Assembly (NCBI RefSeq): GCF_018691265.1
Contig: NW_024881283.1
Span: 4,251,731-4,315,730 of the forward strand
Direction: 5' to 3'
Length of the DNA stretch: 64,000 bases
Source: Tyto alba
Taxonomy: Eukaryota; Chordata; Aves; Strigiformes; Tytonidae
Shown: positions 23,461 through 34,805 of the stretch, in pieces
How positions within the stretch are numbered: position 1 is the first letter of the stretch
Layout: each line of letters begins with the position of its first letter
Translations under genes and position numbers: made by a program
The notes under the pieces: model-generated
What the model was told of the DNA's origin: nothing
The model's database searches: none
What the model saw: the letters and a program-made list of their open reading frames with translations, nothing else

Positions 23461-24600
23461 GATACAGAGCTGACAGCTTAACATGCAAGGGTGAGGGTAA
23501 ATGTTATGTGCTCTTCTTTCAAGACTCCCTAGTTCATGACCTACTGTCAGGTTGGGATCTACCAACAAGTACCTATCTCTCTTACCCTCAAGAGTGCCTG
23601 CAAGATCAAGGACTCTGTGCTAACTGATTCATCTCCTTTCAGAGAAAATTAAATGGAAAATATTTCCAGGAGAAAGTGTCAATGAAACATATAAAGGGGA
23701 AAAAAAGGGCTGAGATTAGACCATCAGTGCTGAAGTCAGTAAGTAAAGATATAAACATGCAGAATTTCAGATAAGCTTACAACCAGCCATGCAAGAGCCT
23801 TGGAAAGCAGGTGGAAGATCACCAGTCCTCCACCTAAATTGGAAATGACACACTGAAGATCGTGCCCACAACTTCTGTTTATGTAGGTTTACCTCTTCCT
23901 CAAAACCCTCTTCTTCATTTTGCTGTGGATTTCAATTCCAAACTCACCCTAGATTTCAGGCAGGACTCTTCAAAAACTACAAGTGGTTTATTCTTGGTTA
24001 TCTAACACAGGAAAACAAGAGGACCAGGTGTGTCCTGAGAAGTGCAGTCAGAAAGATTCCAGAGCTTGACAAGTCTTCAGTCTGCAGAAAAACTAGGGGA
24101 AATGCCCACATTTGTACGTATTAATGATTGTCTCTACAGAGTCTGGAATGTCCCCTAGTTCAGCTAATGTTCTGGCATGGGACAGAGGTAAGATCATAGT
24201 CTGGAGCTGCTACACTTGCAAGATGAGATAAACATTGGGGCAATCTCTGAAGTGAACAAGTGATGCAGGTACAAGCTCCTCTGTTTTTTCTTAGTGTGGT
24301 ATCCAGGGTGTTCATACCAATGACTTGCAGGTTTTGTAGATATTTGACTTTGATGCTATGAATACCCTTGGACTCGCCCACCTCTCTCCCCATGACTGAT
24401 GGTACAGGGAACTTCTGCTTCTGGTTTTGCTTGGTTCACATGTGAATCTGCCATTTTCCTCTGCTCTAACAAGCACCAAGCAAACACATTCCTCTGGGGA
24501 ATTCGTGCATGTTCAGAGCAGCAGAGCTTGGCTTTGCAGACGCTGTGCCTTCAGCATGGTCAGATCTGAATTCCTGACTCTCCCTGCATCCTTTTACTCT
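23461..24600. other. Non-coding unique stretch
   Basis: No gene or repeat recognised. Short frames only. Confidence 0.55.
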
Positions 24601-24741
24601 CACCTAATGCTTAACCCAACAACTTGTGCACAGAGAAGCATTTGAACACATTGATCCCCTGGCTACTCCCAGGCTGACTGGCATTCCCAGAGACCCCTAT
24701 GCGCAGCAAGGCTGTGACACCAGAACAGACACCCCTAAGCA
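24601..24741 (+). repeat. Local duplicate, copy A
   Basis: This segment (about 141 bases) shares a near-identical sequence with 26554-26671. Shared landmarks in order are TGCTTAACCCAACAACTTGT, AGAGAAGCATTTGAACACAT, GATCCCCTGGCT and GCAGCAAGGCTGTGACACC, then AGAACAGA. Copy A has about 25 extra bases (around 24680-24703) relative to copy B. The sequences outside these limits do not match. Confidence 0.85.
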
Positions 24742-25071
24742 ATACACCTGAACTGGAAATTTTCTTGTTTTCCTCCATCAAGAAACATAAAAAAGGGGCT
24801 GGTGGAAGGAATAAGCAGCATAGGCATCATATATATGGTTTTATCCAACAACAAATCCAGAGAAAGGCAGAAGGTGAACACAGATATCCAAACCCACCAG
24901 GACTTCCCTGTTGATACAGTTTCTTCTGACAAACCAGACAAGAAAATCAGGAACCCAGCATCAGCTCCACAGCCTGACCACTGGCCTAGGGCTCAGGCCA
25001 GGAGGAAGCTCCACTTTTCTGTTCCTAAACCATGTCCACATCAAGATCCAGAAGTGTGACCTCCCTTCACC

Positions 25072-25422
25072 TCATCCACATAACACACCCTGCTGGGACA
25101 CTGTCAATGGGAAACCCAGCCCCGCTGTGCAGAAGATGTCTCGCTCCACCTTTTCCTGCTCACCCAGAGACATCCTTTCTTCCATGAAAGCAGCCAGGTC
25201 CATCACATGGATGCCCGTGTACTGGCCATAGCTGGCCCCAGATACAGCCATGAGCAACCCTGCAATGATGGGAAGAGCAGGTCTGATCAGTGAGTAGAAA
25301 GGTGAAGGTGACAGGCCTCCCCCAGAGGACCCCCAATTCAAGTGCATGGGAAAGACTGGGCCCATGACAGTTGACATTGCAATATTGACTTCTGGGGGGA
25401 CCAGTCCAGCTCCTTCTGACAT
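25072..25422 (-). other. Unassigned open frame with exon-like features
   Basis: A 116-codon minus-strand frame with a Met start. Many codons end in G or C compared with its AT-leaning neighbourhood. It contains a hydrophobic stretch (LPIIAGLLMAV) and a charged segment near MEERMSLGEQEKVE. A pyrimidine-rich run ending in CTGATCAG lies inside it (near 25288) and GTGAGC lies downstream near 25168, so a 120-base internal exon is conceivable. I recognise no family. The neighbouring upstream frame is proline-rich but needs a frame change to join. It is either chance or a decayed coding sequence. Confidence 0.15.
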
Positions 25423-26221
25423 GGCTTCAACCGTAGAGGTGGCTCAACAGTGACTGAGCCCTGAGGAGGGCCAGGCATGGCAGGGGGGAGCTCGAGCAGT
25501 TAGTGAAGCATCCCCTGGATGGGGCACCATGCCGTGCCTGCGGGCTGGGGAGGGGGTCTGGGTGGGATGTGCACACTGGCTGGTGCAGTGTGGAAGATGG
25601 TGGGGATATCATTGATAGGAGACAGCTGGTCAGAAATCCCAAGATCAGGGGTGTTGTCCCTTCAGCAGACACAGAACTCCAGATGATCAGCAATGAAGTG
25701 CTGGAGTGCTCCTTGGCACAGCCCACTGACCTTTTTCCTTGGGACTTGGATACCAATGAAAAAAGAAGGGTTTTACCATGCAGAAGAGTCACACGGATAA
25801 TAAATTTGTTCATTTCTCTACTGTAGCCCATTGTCTTCATCTGGGAAGCTGGTCTGCCACTGCGGAATCCCACACCCTCCTTCCCCAGGCCAGACTGAGG
25901 ACATATTCTCTAGTCTCATCTGAACCCTGAACCCCCTCCACAGTGCAGCTGAGGACCTGATCCTCTGTTTGGATCCATGTGGACTTCTTGTCTTCTTCCT
26001 AAACTTCATGTCTGTAAGTTTTCTCTGTCCTGTACGTGTATTTGTACTACTGGGCACTGCCACCATCTGGAAAACTCCCACCTAAGGCTCTGCCAAGTCT
26101 GAAAGATTAGGGACATGCTGGAGCACTTGGCTGCCTATACAACAGAGTCAGCAGATTTCCAACAAGATTTTAGTGGACTGATTCCCTCTATATCTATATC
26201 TAAATTGATATATTATTCTTA

Positions 26222-26258
26222 TTTATCTTTTGCTTTTATTCTTTTTTATCTTTTGCTT
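26222..26258 (+). repeat. Short direct repeat (14-mer twice)
   Basis: TTTATCTTTTGCTT occurs at 26222 and again at 26245, separated by a T-rich spacer. Probably slippage in a pyrimidine-rich tract. Confidence 0.8.
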
Positions 26259-26553
26259 CCTTATCCTGAAAAGATTCCTGTCTTTGTCCTATCGTCTACA
26301 ATCAATTACTCCTCTGGTTGTAATTGCACAGTCCCCCACAGGGCCAGGCTCTGCACTCCAATCTTCTGCTAGAAAGCAGCTTCCCAGCCACCATCCCTGT
26401 TGTATTGGGGAGGAATGAGTGGCAGATGTGCTCTCTGCAGCAGCAGCCCATATTGCATGTTCATCCTACGTTGTCCTGCCCTGGGAAGGCAATCCAAATG
26501 GTGAACTGCATGTTAAGCAGAGCCCACAGCAAAACCCCTGGACCTGGAAATTG

Positions 26554-26671
26554 TCACTGATGCTTAACCCAACAACTTGTGCGCAGAGAAGCATTTGAAC
26601 ACATCGATCCCCTGGCTTCTCCTAGGCTGGCTGCAGCAAGGCTGTGACACCAGAACAGAAACCCCAAAGCA
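26554..26671 (+). repeat. Local duplicate, copy B
   Basis: Second copy of the segment at 24601-24741, in the same orientation and about 1.95 kb away. It lacks the roughly 25-base insert. Substitutions are scattered, for example CACATCGATC here against CACATTGATC in copy A. Confidence 0.85.
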
Positions 26672-28924
26672 CCAGGCTGTTGGCAGCAGGGGAGGATGCA
26701 TGGGGGGAAGTGTTTTGACTTCCACAGGTGAGAGGAGCCCTGCCAGGTTCCCTATGCAAGGGGCCATGACAGCCGCCCCTTCTAGGGCACTCCCCCCATT
26801 GGGGAAAGAGGCCCTGGGGGTCAGGGGGCTGTGCCCCGGGGCAGAGGGGGAGGACTGCCTGCATTGGGTTGCAGATGGGGCTGTCCCTGGGGATGATGCA
26901 GAACTCCCTCCACCTGGGCACCCTCGCTGCAGCTTTGTCTCGCTTCTCCCTCCCACGCAGAGTTGCAGCACAGAGCTGCATCTGTGTTGGTTCTGGGATT
27001 TTCTACCTGAACAGGGTCTGTCCATCCCTTAGAGATGAGTAATTTGGTTTCCCATCTAATTCCTTTTCAGCCTTCTGGCTGCCTCAGCAGATGGACTGGA
27101 CTCCCTCAAAGCAGTGAGACTGAGATCGAGGGATCTGTTTTGGCCAAGACCCACTATTTATCTCAGGTATAATTACAGTGATTTGTCTGGAAAATTTGGC
27201 TTTCAGTGATAAAAGACCGCTCTAACTAGAAAAACTGTAATCATCATTGAAAAACCTCCTGAATTGAAGTATATGCTAATATATGTTACCATATGTAAGT
27301 TTCTATGCAAGTATGTTCATGCATATAAATAACTATGTTTACTACACTGTTTTAACCTGCTTTACAATATAGCCTGAAGTTATCTTATCTATATTGCTGA
27401 TGAAAATAAACAGATGTATTCAAACATCAAAACACTCCTGTATGAGGAGTTTCTTATCAGGCCTACTTCCCCCCACTGACCCAGTTAAACCTTCAGTAAT
27501 TCATTAATTTCCTAACCATGGCTTTTTCAAAGTACTAACCAACTTTCCTATCAGCATATTTTTGATCTTGTGAAGCTACAATTCCCTAATGTTTTGTTTG
27601 CCTTCTGCATCCTGCAAATACATCCATCAGTTTAGCTTTGTCACTGGCTGCCTATCTCCGCTAATTATCACCTCTTTACCCACGCACTTCTTTCCTAACT
27701 ACCCAGTTCAAAGCCTTAGTAGAAGAAAAACCCCAAAAAGAAACTATCCAAGGCCTGGCAGCATTTTTACTTTTTATATGTTGACTGTCTCCCAAGAAAG
27801 GAAATAAAAGGGGGTGAGATCCCAGGACATCCCTGATACCGAGCTCCCTGCTCCATGCCCCAGCTGTGGTACTGAACTCCTAAAATTTCCTATCCCATGG
27901 GAGATACCCCTACTTTATTATCTGCCTCCTCCAGGTGAAAGAGAATGGGAGAATACAAGAAGAACCAAGGAGAAGGAGGTCTGGATGTTCACCCTGCCCA
28001 CTCAGCTGTGACAATGGGACACCATACCTAAAAAGTGGAGAGCTGTTCCATTCGAAATGTGCACCTTCCCCCTCCGCCCTTGATCCCAGTGACACCCAGC
28101 AGAGACATCGCCCAGCTGTCTGGAGCAGTCAGGGGCTTGGGAAAGACAAGACCTGTGGGAAGGCTGGGGACCCCGTGGAGCCTGGCTCCAGGATCCGGCT
28201 CAACACATCCCTACCAGCCATTCTGCTGAGGACATTTCTGGTCATGTACAAACCTAACTCCCACCCCTCTCAGTCAGACTCTGTAGATTTTAGACTGCAC
28301 TCAAAACAAGCTGGATAGGTGAGCACACTCAAACCACTGCTATAAAATATCTACCTCTTGTGCCTTGTGTTCCCACAGAAAGCCCTCCATGCCTGAATGC
28401 CAGCAAAATGAAACTCCAGTCTCTATTTATAACACCACCCGCAGAACAAGGTACAGGGTGGGAATGTACTCCTTAGCCTGGGGATATGTAAATTCCTTAG
28501 CCTAATCCCAGATAAGATAGGAAACTTTCCTTTTCAGTTAAACAGTAGTCTTTGGACATTTACTGCACCACCTCCCTCTGCCTCACTATTAAAAGAATCT
28601 ATGACTTTATCAGAGGGTCACAAATAGGACATCTCTGGACATTTCTGATACACCTTTTCTGACACCATGTCCAAATCAATGACATTGTCACAGTTTGGTC
28701 TCTGTCAGCAGTTCATTCTACATTCATAGTCAGCATCTTCATTGCTGCTCTGTAGTTCTCCATCTGCTCTGAGAGGACTCAACAGCTCTTGGGACAACAG
28801 TGGGAGATTTCTCTACCAACGCAAAGAAAAACACCAGGAATTAGTAAAAGAACATGGCTTAAAGGACTCTGTGTAAATAGTGTTATCGGATCTGGAAAAC
28901 ACTAAATTCTCAAGGTGTGTTTGG
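26672..28924. other. Non-coding stretch with a GC-rich left end
   Basis: The first 350 bases are GC-rich and open in three frames (26564-27032, both strands), none recognisable. At 27240-27420 the base composition swings to AT-rich. A 127-codon plus-strand frame at 27935-28318 begins inside a purine-rich GAAGAACCAAGGAGAAGGAG stretch and has no family resemblance. Confidence 0.5.
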
Positions 28925-28943
28925 AAAAAAAAAAAAAAAAAAA
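28925..28943 (+). repeat. Poly(A) tract, 19 A
   Basis: A clean run of 19 A followed by GAAAAGG. No polyadenylation signal or gene-like sequence that I recognise precedes it. Confidence 0.9.
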
Positions 28944-30569
28944 GAAAAGGCTATCGCATTCACAGGTCATACTCTCTTGTTTATTAGGAGTCTTATTAAA
29001 ATCTAATGGAATATCTGAATAAAGTTGGGAATGATAGCTGTGGGCATCAGCAGAGGATGAGACCTGCAATAAAAGGACCATAGAGATGATGAAAACCAGG
29101 TGATGAATCCATGGTGATTACATCACTGGTGACCAGAACTTCCCAAGAGTTTAGAGCCAGATGATCCAAGTGTTCAGAACCCGCTCTTGGAAATGGATTT
29201 ATACAACTCTCCACACCCAAGACCAAGTCTTTGGTTCAAGACAAGGCTGAAGTGTTTGTAAGAAAGTAGAGTGGGCACACAAGGCACACAACCGGGCTCT
29301 GCTGAGACTTAAATGAAGACCATCAAGTTGTTTTCACCAAGGCTTTCTGCTTTATAAGGAGAATGTTCTGAACTTTCCTGTGACCTTGCAATAAAGCAGA
29401 TAAATATCCCTTCAAAATATGCTGGATACAATGCACATTTCTGTCCAGGGTAGCCCCATTTTTCATGATGATTATTCTAGCTACATCTTCATGATAAAGG
29501 GTTATTTTAAGGACAACACAAAAGATGCTCATATCTGTCTTGATATAAACACATAAAGAATACCCTCTCAGCCTAAAGTCTCTTACTATCATTCCTTCTG
29601 AACTTCCAGAGGATATTTCTTACCTGTCTTTAAGGTCTAGCATTACCTCAATGACTGTAAACCGGAGTCCTGATGGAAGAGGCTTGAGCAATAGTGATCA
29701 TACCTTAGACTTCACAGAAAATTAGCTCATTTATTTTCATATTTACACCCTGTTGGGCCAGGAGATTACTCTGTTATCATCAATCAAAGATCAAGTTAAA
29801 TTAGTGGCCTCATCAACCCCTCTTCTTCTGGGGATCAATCCAAGGAGGTGGAGATAAAGTAATCCTAAACAACTGACTGCACGGTGGTATCTCAGTGTCA
29901 TTAAGCTTTTCTGGAAGATGTTGGCAAATTCAGGGGCTAGGAAATTGTCTAGTTATCTATATGCAAAGAGAAACCTCAAAGAACAGCAGAAAAGTAAACA
30001 GAAAAGAGATGTACTCTGAAATATGGCCTGGAAAGGCAGACATAGACAACGTTTGTTCCAAATGCCTTCTAGGAAATAAAATGGTGTTCCTCTTCCTTGT
30101 AAACAAACATAATTGCCCCAAAGATATACTTTGGTACACATTACCAATTTCTTCTCATAACAGACACATGAACATCTAGCAGACTGTGGAAAGAGGTGAA
30201 CATCACAAGCTAGGAAAACAGTACAATGAGATTAGGGTGAGTTTCTAGGCATATTTTTTCTATTATGTCATTTAGTGATGCAGAAAAACTCACTTTAGGT
30301 CTCACTAATCCACCCCCAAAATGTGGATAAGGTTGAGCATCAGTGGTCTGAGACGTCTATCACCAGGAAAACATTGTTACTGATTAGCTTAATACCACAA
30401 TCCATCTGTTAATCTATTAGATTTTTTTCAATGCCTTGTCATTATTTTGTCAAACTTACTAGTTGAATTCATTCTGAATGTGAAAATAATTTCAGATCCA
30501 CTGCAATGCACTTTGAACAAATTCCCCTTTAAGAAAACCTCTTCACCCCAGTCAGGTTACTTTCACAAC
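28944..30569. other. Non-coding unique stretch
   Basis: Short frames at 29323-29592 (minus) and 29895-30179 (plus) have no support. Nothing else was seen up to the LTR edge. Confidence 0.55.
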
Positions 30570-30661
30570 TGTTGTGGTTTGGGCCTGTCCCCCTCCCCAC
30601 CTGGGAATGGGGGAGGGGATCAGAGGGGTGAAGGGAGACTCACAGGCTGAGATAAGAACAG

Positions 30662-30667
30662 TTTAAT
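30662..30667 (-). terminator. LTR polyadenylation signal (ATTAAA)
   Basis: On the minus strand ATTAAA is followed by CTGTTCTTATCTCAGCC and about 90 bases of U5 to the LTR end, the usual place for the R-region poly(A) signal. Confidence 0.5.
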
Positions 30668-30870
30668 AATGGCAATAAAACGAGAACAATAACAATGATA
30701 GGGGGAAAACAAAAAGCAATATATAAACAGGCAATGTACAGTGTAATTGCTCACCACCCGCTAACCAATACCCAGCCCGTTCCCGGCCAGCAACCCCAAG
30801 ATACCAAGATCCCACAATCTCAATCCCGGAAGCGAGAGAGAGAGAGAGCTCCTTCCCAACCACCCCTCCT

Positions 30871-30877
30871 CTATATA
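30871..30877 (-). promoter_or_regulatory. LTR TATA box (with upstream CRE-like site)
   Basis: On the minus strand CAATATATAG provides a TATA box about 205 bases upstream of the polyadenylation signal, fitting a U3-R boundary in this LTR. Just upstream, at 30885-30890, ACGTCA is a CRE/ATF half-site, commonly seen next to the TATA box in such LTRs. Transcription would run leftwards. Activity is unknown. Confidence 0.55.
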
Positions 30878-31142
30878 TTGACCATGACGTTCCATGATAT
30901 GGAATATTTCACTGGCCAGTTAGGGTCAGGTGCTGTGGCCGTGCTCCCTCCCTGCTCCCTGTGCCCTTGCGCACAGGCAGGACATGGGGAGTCGGAGAGT
31001 CCTTGAAGTCTCAGCAGCAGCTGAAAACATCAGTGTGCTATCAGCATTTTTCCCATACCAAACCCAAAGCTAAATCCAAAACACAGCACTCATCTAGTCC
31101 CTGAAAAGGAATATTAACTCTATTTCAGCCCAAACCAAGACA

Positions 31143-31484
31143 ATGACATGCTCACGAACATTGATTTCTGATGGGATTTACAGAATGCAGCCCAATCATC
31201 TGCAGAAACATACAAAATATATCAGGCTAAAGATAACAGGCCAAAGAAAAACATGTTGTCTGTATGACACGTTACTTTAAGACTCAGTTCCAGCTTTATT
31301 CCTTACTATCCCAGTTTTCAGGAGGATGGTGCAAGAAACTTTGGAAGAAGCCCCAAAGAGATAATTCCCAAGTAGGGAATAAAAAGAGGGATCCCAGCAA
31401 CAGGACACTGAAGAGACATCTTAAAATTTTCCATATATTCCTGTGTGCTGTTTATTCCCCCAGAACTTGTGCTTAAGAGGCTAG
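31143..31484. other. Non-coding unique stretch
   Basis: Right flank of the LTR. Only short frames that start here and run past its right end (31264-31476 plus, 31318-31518 minus), neither recognised. Confidence 0.55.
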
Positions 31485-31560
31485 GGCCTGGTCTGTAATT
31501 AAGTTCCACTGAAATCAACAGGACTTAGATCCCTAAATATGTTTGATGGTTTTGTATTTA
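31485..31560. repeat. Ancient amniote repeat remnant
   Basis: TTAAGTTCCACTGAAATCAA then CAGGACTTAGATCCCTAAAT and ATGTTTGATGG match the old dispersed pattern 'ttaagtcccattgatttcaatgggacttaggcacctaaatacctttga'. It belongs to the same group as the copies at 3.9 and 33.4 kb. Confidence 0.42.
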
Positions 31561-33349
31561 TGTCCAGTGCAAAGCTCAATGAAGCCAAAGGAAAGATGCC
31601 AGTTAACAACAATGGGCTTTAGAATAAGTGCTTTGTAAGAAAAGAAAAAAACAATCTAATGTTACCACCAGCTAGCAAAAACTTCTCCTCTGCCCCACTA
31701 CATCATACTCTAATGATAGTGTCATTTCTTAGGGTGATAATGGCTTGTTATCAGATGCAAAGACACAAACAGAAAAAGTGTTACAATGCTAGAAGACAAG
31801 TTATGATACTGGTAATTAGTCACGCAACACCATCAAGAATAATCAGCCAGAATTATACATCAAATGAGAGGAAACAGAATATGCAATAGTCTCCTAAGGG
31901 AAGTGGCAGAAAGAACCAGCAATTGAGTCTTTTATGTAGTGAGCTGGAAAACACACAACAAAGATTAGTATTTGTTAGTTGTACAACATAACAATTGAGA
32001 CCATATTAAGCTAATGAAATTTGTGCATGCACATAGTAAGAAAAACCCTTACCCTAAAATCTTTACATTCAAAATAAGAAAAAAAGAATAAGGAAAAAAA
32101 CAGTCACAGCATCTCTGTCTTACAGGATCATTTACATTAGACATCATTCTAACAAGCTTCATTTCCTTCTAGTTTCTCTGTCTACCATTTCATCCAAGGG
32201 ATGGCCTATATAGAATCATTAATGATAATAGTTTTTGTTGTAGCAATAGAACAGCCTGTTGTGAATAACACCAAAATTATAAAAGACCTTTTCTTACTCC
32301 AAAAGTTGTAAAATCTAATGCAATATTCCCCAGAAGTGCCTGTTCTTGGTTATTCAGAATTCCAAAAAGGAGTGGGATGCAGTTTGCAATTAAGACTCCT
32401 AAAGTGAATCCGTGTGCACTATAGCTCTAAGCTTACATTAAAGTCAGCGGACATGTGGAGTGCTCTTCACTTTCCTCTACATAGACATCAACTCCAGTAT
32501 GAGACATATTAAGGTATCCCAAACATCCAGAAGGAGCAAATATGTTATAGTAGCCTTGGGTAAGTCTGCTGCTTTCCTACAGTGAGAGCTGGAGACTGGA
32601 TGGGATAAACAAGTAATTTGGAATGCCATTGGCCATGTATGTGTAAGTGAATGAGTTGTTCCCTTGGTCAGTGGAGCCTAAAGAGCAATCCAGCTGATCA
32701 TAGTGTCTATTTAGGGTGGACTCACTCTGGACTCAACTGACTTACTAACTGCCCATTGGCTGTGATCAGACCATAGACTATTAGCTGTGCTATAACATCT
32801 TAGATGCACACACCTACATTTAGTTGCCTTAACTAAGAGCTGAATCTCATCCTGAAAACATGCTAGTCCACTCTGGCCCTAAAAACTATGGACAAGGGCA
32901 GTTCAGTCCAGTAACCTTCATGCAGAAATCTAGCCCCACTGAAGAGGGTAGGGGAAGCCCACTTGTCCACCAGCTGCCAGCTAAGAAGAGAATGGGTCTT
33001 CTGTAGAACCGTCATATCTGCCACCCTATGCAGATGTCTCAGATACCCTAAGGTGTCTCAAAGGTCACTAGAAGTCTCTGTTTAGACACCTTAATCAAGT
33101 CCAAAGGTACAGTCGTGTCAAGGCCAAAAGTGTCATCATTATGGATGTGGTTGTTTTCAGCAGAAAGTTATCTGAAATCACATCAAACCTGCCAGGCAAG
33201 TCAGTACTCAATAGAAAATGGAAAGAGAGCGCTTCCAGAGGACTGTAAGTTAAGGTAAAGTTCAGCCCACATATCAAAGGTGGCTAAAATAAGAAACAAG
33301 CAAACCCTTGCTGATATCTCTGCCAAATGAACTGTATGCTTCAAAGACA
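31561..33349. other. Non-coding unique stretch, AT-rich
   Basis: A-rich patches at 31637-31652 and 32078-32101. I recognise no gene, and frames are shorter than 80 codons throughout. Confidence 0.6.
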
Positions 33350-33460
33350 CACAGTTGGACTGGGATTACCAAAGGAACCTGCAGTATTTAGCTACCCAGA
33401 TCTCCTTGGGAATCAATGGTCAGTTCCTCTCTAACTTCTTTGAATACCACTGAGAATACA
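33350..33460. repeat. Ancient amniote repeat remnant, longest copy
   Basis: GACTGGGATTACCAAAGGAA, then CCTGCAGTATTTAGCTACCC, AGATCTCCTTGGGAATCAAT, and after GGTCAGTTCC the closing part TTCTTTGAATACCACTGAGA. This follows the palindrome-like layout of an old amniote repeat ('tgggattttcaaaggagcctaagg...ttaggcacccaactcccattgaaaatcaatgg...cctttgaaaatccca'). It is the clearest copy in the window. Confidence 0.48.
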
Positions 33461-34594
33461 GATCTGATTTTGTTTATTCATTCTGCTTTTCATCTTCAGT
33501 TCAGCTGGGCTTTGCACCTCCCTGAAGTAGTGCCATCTCAGCAGCACAGTAGCCTGCAGTACGGGGTTCATTCCTCTCCAGGGAAAACATCGCCCAGAGA
33601 ACAATTGATACCAGGTCTTGCAACACCCAGGTTCTCCTCGGAGGTCTTCCACTGAAGTAACAAACAGGCCCAACCCTGCTCCGTTTAGGAGGTCTGATAA
33701 GATCACTGCCCAAGGTGCCATGGCTGCAGGCCAGAATGCTGTCCCAATAAACCATTTTCTGGAGGACCACCTTGTCTGGACTTGTCTTTCCATATGAAGC
33801 CAGGCAAAGAAAAGCATTCAGATGCTAAAAATGGGTAACTATTACTGGTGTTTGTCCAACATTCGGAGGCTCATAAATCTCCCAGGAAAGATAGAATAGG
33901 AGCATGATTAAGAAAACAAGAAACTTTATGCATTGATTCCTCTCCTACTGCTTCCAGAAAAGCTATTGCCTGTTGATGAAATGCCCCCCTTGACTGCCTT
34001 CCAAAGTAGCACTATCCCCACAAGTGCTCTTTTTCAAAACTTCTGCATTACAAGAGTCAGACACACAGATACAGCTGCATGTGATCAAAGAGAAAATACT
34101 AATCCATATGTGCAGACATGTCTAAGGGTGGAAGGCAAAAGCCAGCAGCAAAAGAAAGTTAAAAGACCCCAGAGAATATTTCTCCTGCCTTTTCACCAAA
34201 AATAAAGCTCCAAACTGAGAAATGATTTCTGGCACTGGAACTTTAAAAAATTATAACTAACTCACTGCTTGCATTTTGCAGTGACTGATCTCTGTTGTTT
34301 CCAGCAGCTGAGATAAAACACCCCACTGATCTCCATATTATACTTACCCTTTCTGTTTACATCAGTTACCGTGAGACATGCTGTATACTTCATGCAAATA
34401 TGACAGCATGTGCCATGACAAAAATTCGCCTTAGCAAGGAGAACAGGCACAGCAGTCGGTGCGAATTGCCCCTACTAGAAAGCAGCACTGAGGGAAGAAC
34501 ATTTCCTGTTTTTAAGTAGCCAATAGATAGAGCGAACAATTCTTTGTGTTTGCTGCCAAGCAGGGAAATAGCTTGTGCTCTTAACATTTTTTAA
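33461..34594. other. Non-coding unique stretch
   Basis: Frames of up to 128 codons (33431-33817, minus) overlap others in the opposite strand; none is recognised. Confidence 0.55.
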
Positions 34595-34805
34595 GGATGT
34601 CGTACGTACACACAGAGGATCTGATGGAAGAGTGCAGACTGGTGTCACGTAGGAACTCTAAGAAGACACCTGCGACCAGCGGGGTGTCCAGGACCGTGCA
34701 GCGTGGCTGCCCACGTCCAGCCCGGCCGCCTTCCCCACCGCATCCCACTGGCACGGGAAGTTCATTGCCAGTAGCTGTGTTGGAGCAGCTCTGCAGTGAG
34801 CGGGG
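34595..34805. other. CpG-dense patch
   Basis: I count thirteen CpG in about 210 bases (TCGTACGT at the left, CCCGGCCGCC in the centre), contrasting with CpG-poor flanks. A 74-codon plus-strand frame (34597-34821) spans it. It opens with acidic and basic residues and ends proline- and cysteine-rich, with no family match. A possible small exon or regulatory island. Confidence 0.45.

Larger units (their letters stand above)
24742..26553. other. Stretch between duplicate copies, with minus-strand open frames
   Basis: Two minus-strand frames, 25072-25422 (116 codons) and 25427-25873 (148 codons), lie almost head to tail. The first has some exon-like features and is listed separately. A pair of near-identical 14-mers (TTTATCTTTTGCTT) occurs at 26222 and 26245 in an AT-rich section. 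Nothing else was recognised. Confidence 0.45.
30570..31142 (-). mobile_element. Solo LTR of an avian endogenous retrovirus
   Basis: The element is 573 bases and lies on the minus strand. Read that way it starts TGTCTTGGTTTGGGCTG, with AATAGAGTTAATATTCC next, and ends GGTTTGGG-like complement CCACAACA, so it has the TG...CA termini of an LTR. It resembles LTRs I know to be widespread in bird genomes, including the conserved run ATTAAACTGTTCTTATCTC before the U5 part. TATA and polyadenylation signals are in order and spacing (listed separately). A (GA)n run sits at 30834-30848. No gag, pol or env sequence adjoins it on either side, so it is a solo LTR left by recombination. The flanking five bases (ACAAC left, ATGAC right) agree at only three positions, so no clear target-site duplication survives. 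I cannot say which retroviral class it belongs to. Confidence 0.82.

Noticed and set aside
26564..27032. Mirror-image open frames of about 150 codons on both strands
   Set aside because: GC-rich, stop-poor composition explains both. Neither product is recognisable.
30447..31006. Open frames within the LTR region
   Set aside because: They lie in non-coding U3/R/U5 sequence and are not retroviral genes.
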